A DNA stretch of 64,000 nucleotides, taken from positions 3,100,764 through 3,164,763 of the forward strand of contig NZ_CP021378.1 of NCBI RefSeq assembly GCF_002215495.1, in the 5' to 3' direction. The notes under the pieces were generated by a model. The model did not search any database, had not been told where the DNA came from, and saw only the letters and a list, made by a program, of their open reading frames with translations. The stretch comes from Porphyrobacter sp. CACIAM 03H1. GTDB taxonomy: Bacteria; Pseudomonadota; Alphaproteobacteria; Sphingomonadales; Sphingomonadaceae. Positions 21,870-30,870 of the stretch are shown in pieces; position 1 is the first letter of the stretch, and every line of letters starts with the position of its first letter. Both the position numbers and the translations under genes were made by a program.

Positions 21870-22919
21870 TCAATTCCAGCCGGCGCGGTCGAAGATCCGC
21901 ACCGCCTCGGCCTGCCCCTTGCCGATGTCGGCGACGCTCAGCGTGTCCGACTTGAAGCTGCCGAGCCGCTCCACGGCCGAATTGGCCTTGAGGCCGATGG
22001 CCGCGGGGTATTCGTTGTTGCCGTCGGCGAAGTAGCGCTGGGCGCTCTCGGAGGTCAGGTACTCGAGGAACTTGACGGCATTCTCACGGTTGGGCGCGGT
22101 CTTGATCAGCCCTGCGCCGCTGACGTTGACGTGCGTCCCGGTGCCCGCCTGGTCGGGGAAGATCACCCCGACCTTGTCGAAGATCGCCTTTGCCCCGGCA
22201 TCGCCCCCAGCATAGCGCGCGAGGTAATAGGTGTTGACCACGGAGATGCGGCACTGCCCCGCCGCGACCGCCTCGATCATCGCGGTGTCGTTGCCCTGCG
22301 GCGGCTGCTTGAAGTTGGCCACGACGCCCTTTGTCCATTGCTCCGCCGCGTCCGCGCCCTTGTGGGCGATGATGCTGGAGAGCAGCGAGATGTTGTAGAT
22401 GTTCGAGGACGACCTCATGCAGATCTGGCCCTTGAACTTCGGATCGGCGAGATCGGCGTAGTTGGCGAGGCCCTCGGGCGCGCCCTTGGCCTTGTCGTAG
22501 ATGATGATCCGCGCGCGGGTGGAGAGGCCGAACCACAGGCCCTGCGGGTGGCGCAGGTTGGCGGGCAGGCGCTCCTTGAGCACCGCCGACTCGACCGGCG
22601 CGAGGATGCCCGCCTCCTCGGCGCGCCACAGCCGGCCGGCATCCACGGTGATCAGCAGGTCCGCCGGGCTGAACTCGCCCTCGGCCCCGATCCGCTCGAT
22701 CAGCGCGTCGGCATCGGCCTCGATGCGGTTGACCTTGATGCCGGTTTCGCGGGTGAAGTCCTCGTAGAGCGCCAGATCGGTGTCGTAGTGGCGCGAGGAG
22801 TAGATGTTGACTTCGCCGGTGATCGGCACCGCCTCGCCCGCGTCCCCACCCTCGCCGGCACAGGCGGCGAGCGTGCCGAAGCTGATACTGGCAAGGGCGG
22901 CGAGGAAGATCGGTTTCAT
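21870..22919 (-). CDS. fbpA: Ferric iron ABC transporter, periplasmic binding protein (FbpA/FutA type)
   Basis: Captures Fe(III) in the periplasm. The 349-residue product starts MKPIFLAALASISFGTLAACAGE, a lipoprotein-type signal peptide, and has the family motif VNIYSSRHYDTD at the mature N-terminus, the hinge WFGLSTRARIIIYDK, and the Tyr pair in VNTYYLARYAG expected to bind iron. No good ribosome site is visible before the ATG (a TTG 14 codons upstream is the alternative). A Fur box lies 26 nt upstream. It is on the same strand as, and downstream of, fbpC. Confidence 0.93.
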   Translation of the reverse strand: MKPIFLAALASISFGTLAACAGEGGDAGEAVPITGEVNIYSSRHYDTDLALYEDFTRETGIKVNRIEADADALIERIGAEGEFSPADLLITVDAGRLWRAEEAGILAPVESAVLKERLPANLRHPQGLWFGLSTRARIIIYDKAKGAPEGLANYADLADPKFKGQICMRSSSNIYNISLLSSIIAHKGADAAEQWTKGVVANFKQPPQGNDTAMIEAVAAGQCRISVVNTYYLARYAGGDAGAKAIFDKVGVIFPDQAGTGTHVNVSGAGLIKTAPNRENAVKFLEYLTSESAQRYFADGNNEYPAAIGLKANSAVERLGSFKSDTLSVADIGKGQAEAVRIFDRAGWN

Positions 22920-22944
22920 GGGAGAGAGGCTTTCGGCTGATTTG

Positions 22945-22961
22945 TTGCGAATGACTTGCAA
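22945..22961. promoter_or_regulatory. Fur box upstream of fbpA
   Basis: TTGCGAATGACTTGCAA is a near-perfect dyad (TTGC arms with matched internal bases) and strongly resembles the alphaproteobacterial Fur site TTGCGAAT-ATTCGCAA. It is placed between the fbpC stop and the fbpA start, indicating iron repression of fbpA. Regulation is inference from the match. Confidence 0.65.
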
Positions 22962-22984
22962 TATTATTCAATGCCGCGCAAGGC

Positions 22985-24004
22985 CTAATGCCGCGCAAAG
23001 GCGCGCACGCTGCCGGGATCGGGGACCACGCTGTAGGTCTTCGCGGGATCGACCGGCAGCGCGGTCTCGACCGTCACGCCCGCGCCCTCGGCACCTTCGA
23101 GCAGCACCCGCGACCGCGCGCCGAGGGGGTGGACGTCGCGCACCCGGCAGCCGCGCACATCGGCAACCGGCACCAGCCGGTCGGCCTGCACCAGTAGATC
23201 GAGCGCGCCTTCATCGGGCACCTCGCCCGCGAGGCTTGCCAGCGGCCACAGGCCGAAGGGGGTGTCGAGCCCTTCGCCTGCGCGTCGCCCTGCGATCACC
23301 TGCGCGCCCCCGAAGATCGCGCCGACGGCGGCGGTGGCGGGGGCATCGTGCAGTTCGGGCGGGGTGCCGAACTGGACGATGCGGCCTGCCTCCATCACCG
23401 CGATCCGGTCCGCGATGTCGAGCGCCTCGGCCGGGTCGTGGGTGACCAGCACCACCGTCGTCCCCGCCTCGCGCAGCAGGATGCGGCACTCGCGGCGCAG
23501 GGCCCGGCGCAGCACGATGTCGACGCTGGCGAAAGGCTCGTCCATCAGCAGCACCTGCGGGCCCGGCGCCATCGCCCTTGCGAGCGCGGCGCGCTGCTGC
23601 TGGCCGCCCGACAGCTCGTGCGGATAGCGTGCGCCCATGCCGGCAAGGCCGACCCGCGCCAGCCACGCATCGGCCTCGCCCGCCCGTGCGCGGGGCAGGC
23701 CGAAGGCGACATTGGCGGCCAGCGTCATGTGCGGGAACAGCGCGCCGTCCTGAAACACCAGCCCCACGGGCCGCGCCTCGGGCGGCGGGCTGCGGCGCGC
23801 ATCGGCCATCACCGCGCCATCCACCGCGACCTCGCCCTGCTGCACCCGCAGGAGGCCCGCAGCGAGCCCCAAAAGCGTTGACTTCCCGCAACCCGACGCG
23901 CCAAGCAGGCAGGTGATCTCTCCCGTCGGAGCGGTGAAGGAGATGTCCTCCAACGCCCGCACCGCACCGTAGGCATGGGCAATATGGCGAAATTCGAGGC
24001 TCAA
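22985..24004 (-). CDS. fbpC: Ferric iron ABC transporter, ATPase (FbpC/FutC type)
   Basis: Energises iron import. The 339-residue product has Walker A GASGCGKST near residue 35, Q-loop FQDGALF, signature LSGGQQQR, Walker B VLLMDEPFAS and switch His in VTHDPAEAL, followed by a C-terminal TOBE-like regulatory domain (from about 240). It starts at TTG 24004, which shares its first base with the ATG at 24004 on the opposite strand. It is transcribed divergently from fbpB and in line with fbpA. Confidence 0.93.
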   Translation of the reverse strand: MSLEFRHIAHAYGAVRALEDISFTAPTGEITCLLGASGCGKSTLLGLAAGLLRVQQGEVAVDGAVMADARRSPPPEARPVGLVFQDGALFPHMTLAANVAFGLPRARAGEADAWLARVGLAGMGARYPHELSGGQQQRAALARAMAPGPQVLLMDEPFASVDIVLRRALRRECRILLREAGTTVVLVTHDPAEALDIADRIAVMEAGRIVQFGTPPELHDAPATAAVGAIFGGAQVIAGRRAGEGLDTPFGLWPLASLAGEVPDEGALDLLVQADRLVPVADVRGCRVRDVHPLGARSRVLLEGAEGAGVTVETALPVDPAKTYSVVPDPGSVRAFARH

Positions 24005-24027
24005 TGGCGCTGTCCGCAGGAAACGAG

Positions 24028-25710
24028 GTGAGCCGCCTTAGGCAAATTGCGCCCGACTCCGCAAGCAGGGCTGCGGATGGGACCGGCTGGACGCTCGCCG
24101 CACTGGCAATCGCGGGGCTCGCGGGTCTGCCGATCGCGGCGGTGCTGTGGACGGCGCTGGCGGGCGGCGGCGGCGCCGGATCGGGCGAGACGGTCGGCGA
24201 TCTCGCGGCGACAGTCCTTCCAACCTACATCGCCAACACCGCCCTGCTGATGCTGCTGGCGGGCGGGATCGCGGCGGTGACCGGGACGGGCTGCGCCTGG
24301 CTGATCGCCGCGACGCGCTTTCCGGGGCGCCGGGTGCTGGGCTGGGCGCTGGTCCTGCCGCTGGCGCTGCCCGCCTATCTCGCCGCCTATGTCTATGCCG
24401 ACATCCTCGATTACGCCGGGCCAGTGCAGAGCGCGCTGCGCGCCGCGACCGGCTGGGGGGTGGAAGACTATGCCTTCCCCGACATCCGCTCGCTGGGCGG
24501 GGGGGCGCTGGTGCTGGGGCTGGTGCTCTACCCCTATGTCTACCTGCTGGCGCGCACCGCCTTCGCCACCCAGAGCCTCACCCAGTTCCGCGCCGCGCGC
24601 AGCCTCGGCGCGGGCCCCTCGCGCGCCTTCTGGCGGGTCGCCCTGCCCGCCGCGCGACCCGCCATCGCGGGCGGCCTTGCGCTGGTGCTGATGGAGGTGC
24701 TCGCCGACTTCGGGGTGGCCGAGTATTTCGCCATTCCCACCTTCTCTACCGGCATCTTCAGGAGCTGGCTGGCGATGGGCGACAAGGCGGCTGCGCTGAA
24801 ACTCGCGGCGGTGATGCTGCTTTTCGTGATCGCACTGGTCGCCTGGGAGGCCCGCACCCGGCGCGGGCGTAGCGACAGCCGCGACGGGCTCGCTGCGCGG
24901 GGCGTGGATGCGGAGCCGCTGGTCGTGCTGTCGCCGCTCGGCAAGGGGCTGGCGCTCGCCGCCTGCGCTCTGCCGGTGCTGCTCGGCTTCGTGGTGCCCG
25001 CCGCCTGGCTCGCCAGCCTCGCCATGAGCGAGACGGCGCGCGCCGCCGCCGGGGATCTCCCGACTTACCTCAGGGGGAGCCTGTGGCTGGGGCTCGCTAC
25101 TGCGCTGCTGTGCCTTGCCTGCGCGCTCCTGCTCGCCTTCGCCCGCGCCCGCTCGGCATCGCGCGCAGCGGCGGGGGCGATCCGGCTGGCGACGCTCGGC
25201 TATGCTCTCCCCGGCGCGCTGCTCGCGGTCGGCCTGCTCGCGCCGCTGGGCGGGTTCGACGTGAGCATGGCCCGGTTCGCGCGGGACAGCCTGGGCTGGA
25301 GCGGAGGACTGCTGCTGACGGGCACAAGCGCCGTGCTGGTCTATGCCCTCTCGGTGCGGTTCCTGACGGTCGCCTACAATACCGTCAGCGGCGGCCTCGC
25401 CCGCATTCCCCCCAGCCTCGATGCCGCCGCAAGGAGCCTCGGCGCGGGCCCTTCGCGGGTGCTGGCGCGCATCTATGCCCCGCTCCTCGCCCCCAGCCTC
25501 GCGGGCGCTGCGGCGCTGGTGTTCATCGACACCCTGCGCGAGCTGCCCGCGACGCTGATCTTGCGCCCCTTCAATCTCGAGACCCTCGCCACCCGCACCT
25601 ACCGCCTCGCCAGCGACGAGCGGCTGGTCGAGGCAGCGATCCCGGCTCTGATCCTGCTCGCGGCGGGCCTTCTGCCGGTTCTGGTGCTGAACCGGCTGGG
25701 GAAGCGGTAA
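24028..25710 (+). CDS. fbpB: Ferric iron ABC transporter, fused permease (FbpB type)
   Basis: Inner-membrane channel of the iron transporter; two permease domains are fused in one 560-residue chain with about twelve hydrophobic segments. Each half carries an EAA-type loop: ARSLGAGPSRAFWRVALP in the first half and ARSLGAGPSRVLARIYAP in the second, the sites that dock on FbpC. GTG 24028 is preferred because CAGGAAACGAG precedes it; ATG 24004 would overlap the fbpC start. It ends 156 nt before bchI. Confidence 0.92.
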   Translation: MSRLRQIAPDSASRAADGTGWTLAALAIAGLAGLPIAAVLWTALAGGGGAGSGETVGDLAATVLPTYIANTALLMLLAGGIAAVTGTGCAWLIAATRFPGRRVLGWALVLPLALPAYLAAYVYADILDYAGPVQSALRAATGWGVEDYAFPDIRSLGGGALVLGLVLYPYVYLLARTAFATQSLTQFRAARSLGAGPSRAFWRVALPAARPAIAGGLALVLMEVLADFGVAEYFAIPTFSTGIFRSWLAMGDKAAALKLAAVMLLFVIALVAWEARTRRGRSDSRDGLAARGVDAEPLVVLSPLGKGLALAACALPVLLGFVVPAAWLASLAMSETARAAAGDLPTYLRGSLWLGLATALLCLACALLLAFARARSASRAAAGAIRLATLGYALPGALLAVGLLAPLGGFDVSMARFARDSLGWSGGLLLTGTSAVLVYALSVRFLTVAYNTVSGGLARIPPSLDAAARSLGAGPSRVLARIYAPLLAPSLAGAAALVFIDTLRELPATLILRPFNLETLATRTYRLASDERLVEAAIPALILLAAGLLPVLVLNRLGKR

Positions 25711-25720
25711 GACTCCTCCT

Positions 25721-25790
25721 CCTTTCGTGTCGAGCGAAGTCGAGACACCCTACCTTGCAACCGGCCTCTCGACTTCGCTCGAGGCGAACG
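25721..25790. repeat. Intergenic inverted repeat (REP-like)
   Basis: TCGAGCGAAGTCGAGA (25730-25745) recurs as its exact reverse complement TCTCGACTTCGCTCGA (25767-25782) with a 21-nt loop. This 16-bp arm type is a common dispersed palindrome in sphingomonads. As RNA it forms a strong stem after fbpB and may end or protect that transcript. Confidence 0.7.
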
Positions 25791-25835
25791 GAGACTGAGA
25801 AAACTGTCTAGCCAGCTTGTCACTGGACTTGTCCA

Positions 25836-25851
25836 AACCTTCGCGAAGGTT
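25836..25851. promoter_or_regulatory. 16-bp perfect palindrome in the bchI leader
   Basis: AACCTTCGCGAAGGTT, 15 nt before the bchI ATG. It is either a hairpin occluding or framing the ribosome site (AAGGTGAG lies just downstream) or an operator. No perfect PpsR site is present before bchI; the nearest is TGT-N12-TCA at 25805-25822. Confidence 0.45.
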
Positions 25852-25866
25852 CACAAGGTGAGCCGC

Positions 25867-26868
25867 ATGGCACGCTTTCCTTTCTCCGCAATCGTCGGTC
25901 AGGACGAGATGAAACAGGCGCTGCTGATCGCGGCGGTGGATCCGAGCATCGGCGGGGTGATGGTGTTCGGCGACCGCGGCACCGGCAAGAGCACCGCCGC
26001 CCGCGCCCTCGCCGGCCTGCTGCCGCCGATCATGGCGGCGGAGGGCTGCCCCTATGGCTGCTCGAAGGAAGACCAGGCGCGCTATTCCGATGTCTGCGGC
26101 ACCGGCAGGATGGTCAAGCGTCCCGTCCCCTTCGTCGACATGCCGCTGGGGGCGACCGAGGACCGGGTGATCGGCAGCCTCGATCTCGAAAGGGCGCTGC
26201 GGTCGGGCGAGAAGGCGTTCGAGCCGGGGCTGTTGGCGAAGGCCCACCGCGGGTTCCTCTACATCGACGAGATCAACCTGCTCGAAGACCATCTGGTCGA
26301 CCTGCTGCTCGACGTGGCGGCCTCGGGCGAGAACGTGGTCGAGCGCGAGGGGCTGTCGGTGCGCCACCCGGCCAAGTTCGTGCTGATCGGCAGCGGCAAC
26401 CCGGAAGAGGGCGAACTGCGCCCGCAGCTGCTCGACCGCTTCGGCCTCTCGGTCGAGGTGCGCACCCCCAAGGACATCGAGACCCGCATCGCGATCATGA
26501 AGCTGGTCGCCGAGAACGAGGCCGACCCGCAAGGCTTCGCCGCGCGCTGGGCGGAGGCGGACGAGGCCATCCTCAAGCGCGTCGCCAAGGGCAAGGCGCG
26601 GCTTCCCAAGCTCACCCCCGGCGAGGACGTGCTGCGCGATGCTGCGAACCTGTGCCTTGCGGTGGGCGCGGACGGCTTGCGCGGCGAGCTTACCCTGATG
26701 CGCGCCGCCCGTGCGCTGGCAGCGTTGGAAGGCGCGAAGAGCGTCACCCGCAAGCACCTCGTCGCCATCGCGCCCTCTGCGCTCAGGCACCGGCTGCGCC
26801 GCGACGTGCTCGACGAGACCGGCTCCACCGTGCGCATCACCCGGGCGATTGCCGAGCTGTTCGGATGA
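25867..26868 (+). CDS. bchI: Magnesium chelatase subunit I
   Basis: AAA+ ATPase of the Mg-chelatase that inserts Mg into protoporphyrin IX, the first committed step to bacteriochlorophyll. The 333-residue product starts MARFPFSAIVGQDEMKQ (ATG chosen over GTG 25858 because AAGGTGAG precedes it), with Walker A GDRGTGKST, Walker B GFLYIDEINLLEDH, sensor-1 LIGSGNPEEGELRPQLLDRFGL with the arginine finger, all as in BchI/ChlI. Its stop overlaps the bchD start (ATGA). First photosynthesis gene of the cluster. Confidence 0.98.
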   Translation: MARFPFSAIVGQDEMKQALLIAAVDPSIGGVMVFGDRGTGKSTAARALAGLLPPIMAAEGCPYGCSKEDQARYSDVCGTGRMVKRPVPFVDMPLGATEDRVIGSLDLERALRSGEKAFEPGLLAKAHRGFLYIDEINLLEDHLVDLLLDVAASGENVVEREGLSVRHPAKFVLIGSGNPEEGELRPQLLDRFGLSVEVRTPKDIETRIAIMKLVAENEADPQGFAARWAEADEAILKRVAKGKARLPKLTPGEDVLRDAANLCLAVGADGLRGELTLMRAARALAALEGAKSVTRKHLVAIAPSALRHRLRRDVLDETGSTVRITRAIAELFG

Positions 26869-28550
26869 TCGCGGAACCCGCCGATCCGCTCGACGATGCG
26901 GTGCTGGCGGCGCGGCTCTTCGCTCTGGCCCCCGCGACCTTCAAGGGCCTTGTCCTGCGCGGCCCCGGCCCGGCACGCGAGGCGCTGGTCGCCGCCCTCG
27001 CCGAGGCCGTGCCCCTGCGCCGCCTGCCCGGCCATGTCGACGACGAGCGGCTGCTGGGGGGGATCGATCTTGCCGCCAGCCTCGCGGCCGGAAAGCCGGT
27101 CCGCCAGACCGGCCTGATCGAGGAAGCGCGCGGCAGGGCGCTTATCGCCGGAATGGCCGAGCGGATGGACACAGGCGTTGCCGGCCGGCTCGCCCAGGCG
27201 CTCGACGAAGGCGGGACGGCGCTGGTCCTGCTCGACGATGCCGCCGAGCCCGACGAGGCGCCCCCGGCGAGCCTCACCGAACGGCTCGCCTTCCCCTGCG
27301 ACCTTGCCGCCTCGCGCCGCTGGCAGGGGGTGACGCTGGAGCCTGCCCGGGGGAGCCTCGCGGCGGTAAGGCCGCTCGATGAGGCCGACCTCAGGGCGCT
27401 GGCGGCGACCGCCGAGGCGCTGGGGGTCGACAGCCTGCGCGCCCTTGTGTTCGTTGCCGAGACGGCGCGGGGGCTGGCAGCGCTGGCGGGGCGCTCGGTT
27501 ACGAACACATCCGATCATGCGGGGGCGGTGCGGCTTGTTCTTGCCCCGCGCGCCACCCGCCTCCCCCCGCAGGAGGCCCCCGAGGCCCCGCCCGAGGAGC
27601 CCCCGCCCCCTGATGGATCGCCCGATACGGAATCCGACAACGACCGCCAGCAGCCCGAGCCCGACCTCTCCGAAATCCTCGTCGAGGCCGCCCGCGCGGC
27701 GATCCCTGCCGGGCTGCTCGAGCAACTCGCGCAAGGCAAAGCCCCGCGCCGCGCCTCATCGAGCGGGACCGGGCAGAAGCGCAAGGCGGCGACGCGCGGC
27801 AAGCCGCTCGGCGCGCGGGCCGGGATGCCGCGCGGGGGCGCGAAGCTGGCGCTGATCGACAGCTTGCGCGCCGCCGTCCCGTGGCAGGCCGTCAGGCGGC
27901 GCGAGACCGGCGCGGACACCGCCGGCCCGATCATCATGCGCAAGGAAGACCTGCGCATCCGCCGCTTCGAGGAGCGCGCGGCCCGCGTGACGATCTTCGC
28001 GGTCGACGCCAGCGGCTCGGCGGCGGCGGCGCGGCTGGCCGAGGCCAAGGGCGCGGTCGAGCTGATGCTGGCGCAGGCCTATGTAACCCGCTCGGAGGTC
28101 GCACTCGTGGCCTTCCGGGGCACGAGTGCCGAGCTGCTCCTGCCCCCCACACGCTCGCTCACCCGCGCCCGGCGCACGCTGGCGGAACTGCCAGGCGGGG
28201 GCGGAACGCCGCTCGCGCTGGGCCTGAACGCCGCGCGCGAGGTGGCCGAAGCGGTGATCGCCCGCGGGCGCAGCGCCGCCCTGGTGATCCTGACCGACGG
28301 CCGCGCCAACATCGCCGCCGACGGCTCGCCCGGTCGCGTGCAGGCTGCCGCCGATGCCGAGACCGCCGCCAAGGCCATCGCGGCGCGCGGGATCGACGCG
28401 CTGGTGGTCGACATCTCCGCCCGCCCCGGCCCGGAAGGCGCGACCCTCGCCAGGGCGCTCGGCGGCCGCTTCCTCGCCCTGCCCCGCGCCGATGCGCGGA
28501 TGCTGCAGGCGGCGATCAACGCCGTCCAGCCGGTCGGCAAGGCGGCATGA
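26865..28550 (+). CDS. bchD: Magnesium chelatase subunit D
   Basis: Platform subunit of Mg-chelatase. The 561-residue product has an N-terminal AAA-like domain whose P-loop is degenerate (LRGPGPAREAL), an acidic/proline-rich linker around 225-260, an Arg/Lys-rich stretch, and a C-terminal von Willebrand A domain from about 360 with the MIDAS motif DASGSAAAARL and ILTDGRANI. This is the normal BchD arrangement, in which BchI does the ATP hydrolysis. ATGA overlaps on both sides tie it to bchI and bchO. Confidence 0.97.
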   Translation: MIAEPADPLDDAVLAARLFALAPATFKGLVLRGPGPAREALVAALAEAVPLRRLPGHVDDERLLGGIDLAASLAAGKPVRQTGLIEEARGRALIAGMAERMDTGVAGRLAQALDEGGTALVLLDDAAEPDEAPPASLTERLAFPCDLAASRRWQGVTLEPARGSLAAVRPLDEADLRALAATAEALGVDSLRALVFVAETARGLAALAGRSVTNTSDHAGAVRLVLAPRATRLPPQEAPEAPPEEPPPPDGSPDTESDNDRQQPEPDLSEILVEAARAAIPAGLLEQLAQGKAPRRASSSGTGQKRKAATRGKPLGARAGMPRGGAKLALIDSLRAAVPWQAVRRRETGADTAGPIIMRKEDLRIRRFEERAARVTIFAVDASGSAAAARLAEAKGAVELMLAQAYVTRSEVALVAFRGTSAELLLPPTRSLTRARRTLAELPGGGGTPLALGLNAAREVAEAVIARGRSAALVILTDGRANIAADGSPGRVQAAADAETAAKAIAARGIDALVVDISARPGPEGATLARALGGRFLALPRADARMLQAAINAVQPVGKAA

Positions 28551-29419
28551 GCGCGCTCGACTGGAATGCCGAGGGCCTGATCTGGCCGCACCGCGAGGCG
28601 AGTTCCTTCGTCGAGGTGGGGCGCACCCGCTGGCACGTGCAGCGCATGGGATCCGGCCCGCCGCTGCTGTTGCTCCACGGCACGGGCGCATCGGTGCATT
28701 CGTGGCGCGGGCTGATGCCGCTGCTGGCGTCGGATTACACCGTGATCGCCCCCGATCTGCCCCGCCACGCCTTCACCACCGGCCACGATGCCTATGCCAT
28801 GAGCCTGCCCGCGATGGCGCGCGAGGTCGCGGGGCTGCTGAAGGCGCTGGAGATCGCGCCCGAGGCCATCGTCGGCCATTCGGCGGGGACGGCGATCGCG
28901 CTCCAGCTCGGGCTCGATCACGGCTATGGCGGGCCGATCGTCGGCCTCAGCGCGGCGCTGCGGCCCTTCCCCGGACCCTTCGCCCAGATCTTCCCCGCCG
29001 TCGCCAAGGCGCTGTTCATCAACCCGCTGGTGCCGCGCATCTTTGCCGGCACGGTCGATCTGACCGGCGGCGCGGGGCGGTTCCTGTGGCGCTCGACCCA
29101 TTCGCGGATCGATCCGGCGGGGCTGGCCTGTTACCGCACCCTGCTCAAGCACCCCGGCCATGCTGGCGGGGCGCTGGCGATGATGGCGAACTGGGACCTG
29201 CCCGCCCTGCGCGAACGGATGGGAGACGTCCGCAATCCCGTGCTGCTGGTGCACGGCGCCAACGACCCTGCGATCCCGCCCGACTGGGCGCGCGATGCCG
29301 CCGGCTGGCTGCCCGATGCCCGGCTGGAACTTCTCCCCGGCCTCGGCCATTTGGCTCACGAGGAAGCCCCCGGCGAGGCCGCAGCCCGGATCGCCGCCTT
29401 CCTCGCGGAGCAAGGTTAG
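28547..29419 (+). CDS. bchO: Magnesium-chelatase-associated alpha/beta hydrolase BchO
   Basis: The 290-residue product is an alpha/beta-hydrolase of the BchO type, always found after bchID. Seen: oxyanion segment LLLLHGTGASVHSW, nucleophile elbow IVGHSAGTA (Ser), acid in LLVHGANDPAIP and His in LPGLGHLAHEE. It starts with an ATGA overlap on bchD. The biochemical role is not established for the family; a role around Mg-protoporphyrin formation is assumed from context. Confidence 0.94.
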   Translation: MSALDWNAEGLIWPHREASSFVEVGRTRWHVQRMGSGPPLLLLHGTGASVHSWRGLMPLLASDYTVIAPDLPRHAFTTGHDAYAMSLPAMAREVAGLLKALEIAPEAIVGHSAGTAIALQLGLDHGYGGPIVGLSAALRPFPGPFAQIFPAVAKALFINPLVPRIFAGTVDLTGGAGRFLWRSTHSRIDPAGLACYRTLLKHPGHAGGALAMMANWDLPALRERMGDVRNPVLLVHGANDPAIPPDWARDAAGWLPDARLELLPGLGHLAHEEAPGEAAARIAAFLAEQG

Positions 29420-29435
29420 GAACGGGAACGGCGCG

Positions 29436-29597
29436 ATGGGCAATTTCGGCTGGATCGAGATCGTGCTGTTCTACGGCCTCGCGATCGGCTTCGGCGCGTG
29501 GCAGTGGATCGCGATGGACCGCAAGCTCAAGCGCACCCGCGCCGAAAAGGCCGCGCGCGAGGCGACCGAGCAGGACACAGCCCCGCCTCCTGCCTGA
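29436..29597 (+). CDS. Small single-span membrane protein after bchO
   Basis: 53 residues, MGNFGWIEIVLFYGLAIGFGAWQWIAMDRKLKRTRAEK...: one N-terminal membrane helix (about residues 5-26) and a basic then Ala/Pro-rich cytoplasmic tail. It begins 16 nt after bchO on the same strand, so it is probably the last gene of the bchIDO messenger. Comparable very small membrane proteins occur at this place in other sphingomonad clusters; function unknown. The ribosome site is weak (AGGAACGGGAACG). Confidence 0.6.
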   Translation: MGNFGWIEIVLFYGLAIGFGAWQWIAMDRKLKRTRAEKAAREATEQDTAPPPA

Positions 29598-29627
29598 TGC
29601 CCGGCCACGGCTTTCGTGGCGGCGCGA

Positions 29628-30743
29628 TCACTCGGCCGGGATCTGCTCCAGCTGCTCGGCTGCCTTGGGCAGCACCGTGAGGGGCGGGAAATTCAGCAGA
29701 TCGCCGAAGGTCAGGGGCTGCGCGATCAGCGAGGGATGCGGCGAATAGCCGTCGAACAGGTATTCGGGATCGATGATGTCGCGCGAAATGCTCATGCCGT
29801 AGAGACGCCGCGGGTTCGGCGAGCGGTTGTCGGGTCCGGCATGGATCGTGTCGCTGCGGAACACGATCACCGTGCCCTTGCGCGGCGCGGTCCGCACGAT
29901 GTGGAAATTGTCCCTGATGGCCGCGCGGTGGCGATAGAGATCGCGCAAGGTGCGTGGTCCGAAGGTATTGAGGCTCAGATGCGTGTTCCGGTTCGTCAGG
30001 AAACGCAGGATATTGGGCTGGTATTCGTCCCACTTGGTCGAGAACACCCGGTCGCGGAATTCGCCCGGCGCCAGGGACGCGCCCCGGCCCTTGCGCATGT
30101 CCCACAACTTCCGGAAATTGTGGCGGAAGACGTGGATGTTCGACCAGACCATGAACAGGTCCATCAGCTCGAGGCCCAAGCCGCCATGCCGTTTCTCGAC
30201 GCCGGCATACTTGTGGGTGCCCGGCACGAACACGGTCCCGCCCTGGTCCTCGGAGACATCCTCGAAGGCCGCGAAGAAGCTGAGCACGTTGGGCGGATCG
30301 CGGTGGAAATACTGGTGCGACGAGCCCAGATAGCTGGTCAGGGTGACCGCTTCGAGCAGCCGGTGGGACGGGCGGCAATATTCCGAGATCACGCCTTCGA
30401 GCCGCTGGCACAGGGTGCCGGCGAAGCTGTTGAGAAACGGCGTGGAGGGAAGCGAGCAGAAATCCCGGCGCTTGTAGCGGTTGTCGGTTTCGCTGGCGAA
30501 GGTGCACAGGTTGCGCTCGGGATCGTCGGCGGCCTGGCGGACCATGTCGAGCGCGGCATCGGCTTCCTCGTGCGACAGCAGATCGGTGAAGATGACGAAG
30601 CCGTATGTGTCGATCTTGTCGACAGCTTCCCGGGCGCAGTGATCCGTCAGCTTGCCGCCTGCGTTGAGCACGGCAGGCACTTCGAAAAGCGACGTGTCGT
30701 TGGAGATGTTCAATCCGTTCATGCCCGTCTGCCCCGTAAACAT
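29628..30743 (-). CDS. Phytanoyl-CoA dioxygenase (PhyH)-like Fe(II)/2-oxoglutarate oxygenase
   Basis: The 371-residue product has the cupin-type iron site of the PhyH superfamily: H-x-D in QYFHRDPPN (His147, Asp149), the distal His in SDTIHAGPDNRS, and a following Arg for 2-oxoglutarate. Start ATG 30743 is preferred to 30722 (GGGAAA upstream) but is uncertain. It is convergent with the bchO unit and lies inside the photosynthesis cluster, where such a gene is not standard. Substrate unknown; hydroxylation of a small or lipid substrate is the family norm. Confidence 0.8.
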   Translation of the reverse strand: MFTGQTGMNGLNISNDTSLFEVPAVLNAGGKLTDHCAREAVDKIDTYGFVIFTDLLSHEEADAALDMVRQAADDPERNLCTFASETDNRYKRRDFCSLPSTPFLNSFAGTLCQRLEGVISEYCRPSHRLLEAVTLTSYLGSSHQYFHRDPPNVLSFFAAFEDVSEDQGGTVFVPGTHKYAGVEKRHGGLGLELMDLFMVWSNIHVFRHNFRKLWDMRKGRGASLAPGEFRDRVFSTKWDEYQPNILRFLTNRNTHLSLNTFGPRTLRDLYRHRAAIRDNFHIVRTAPRKGTVIVFRSDTIHAGPDNRSPNPRRLYGMSISRDIIDPEYLFDGYSPHPSLIAQPLTFGDLLNFPPLTVLPKAAEQLEQIPAE

Positions 30744-30870
30744 CCGGCATTTCCCGCAAGTGGTCTGCCGATTGTCGTCAGGTCCTCGGGTGGCAGAGCA
30801 TGAGGGGACGAAGCCGCGCAGCATAATTGGCGCGGAAACTTCACCATCGGGTTAACTACAAGACTTGGGG

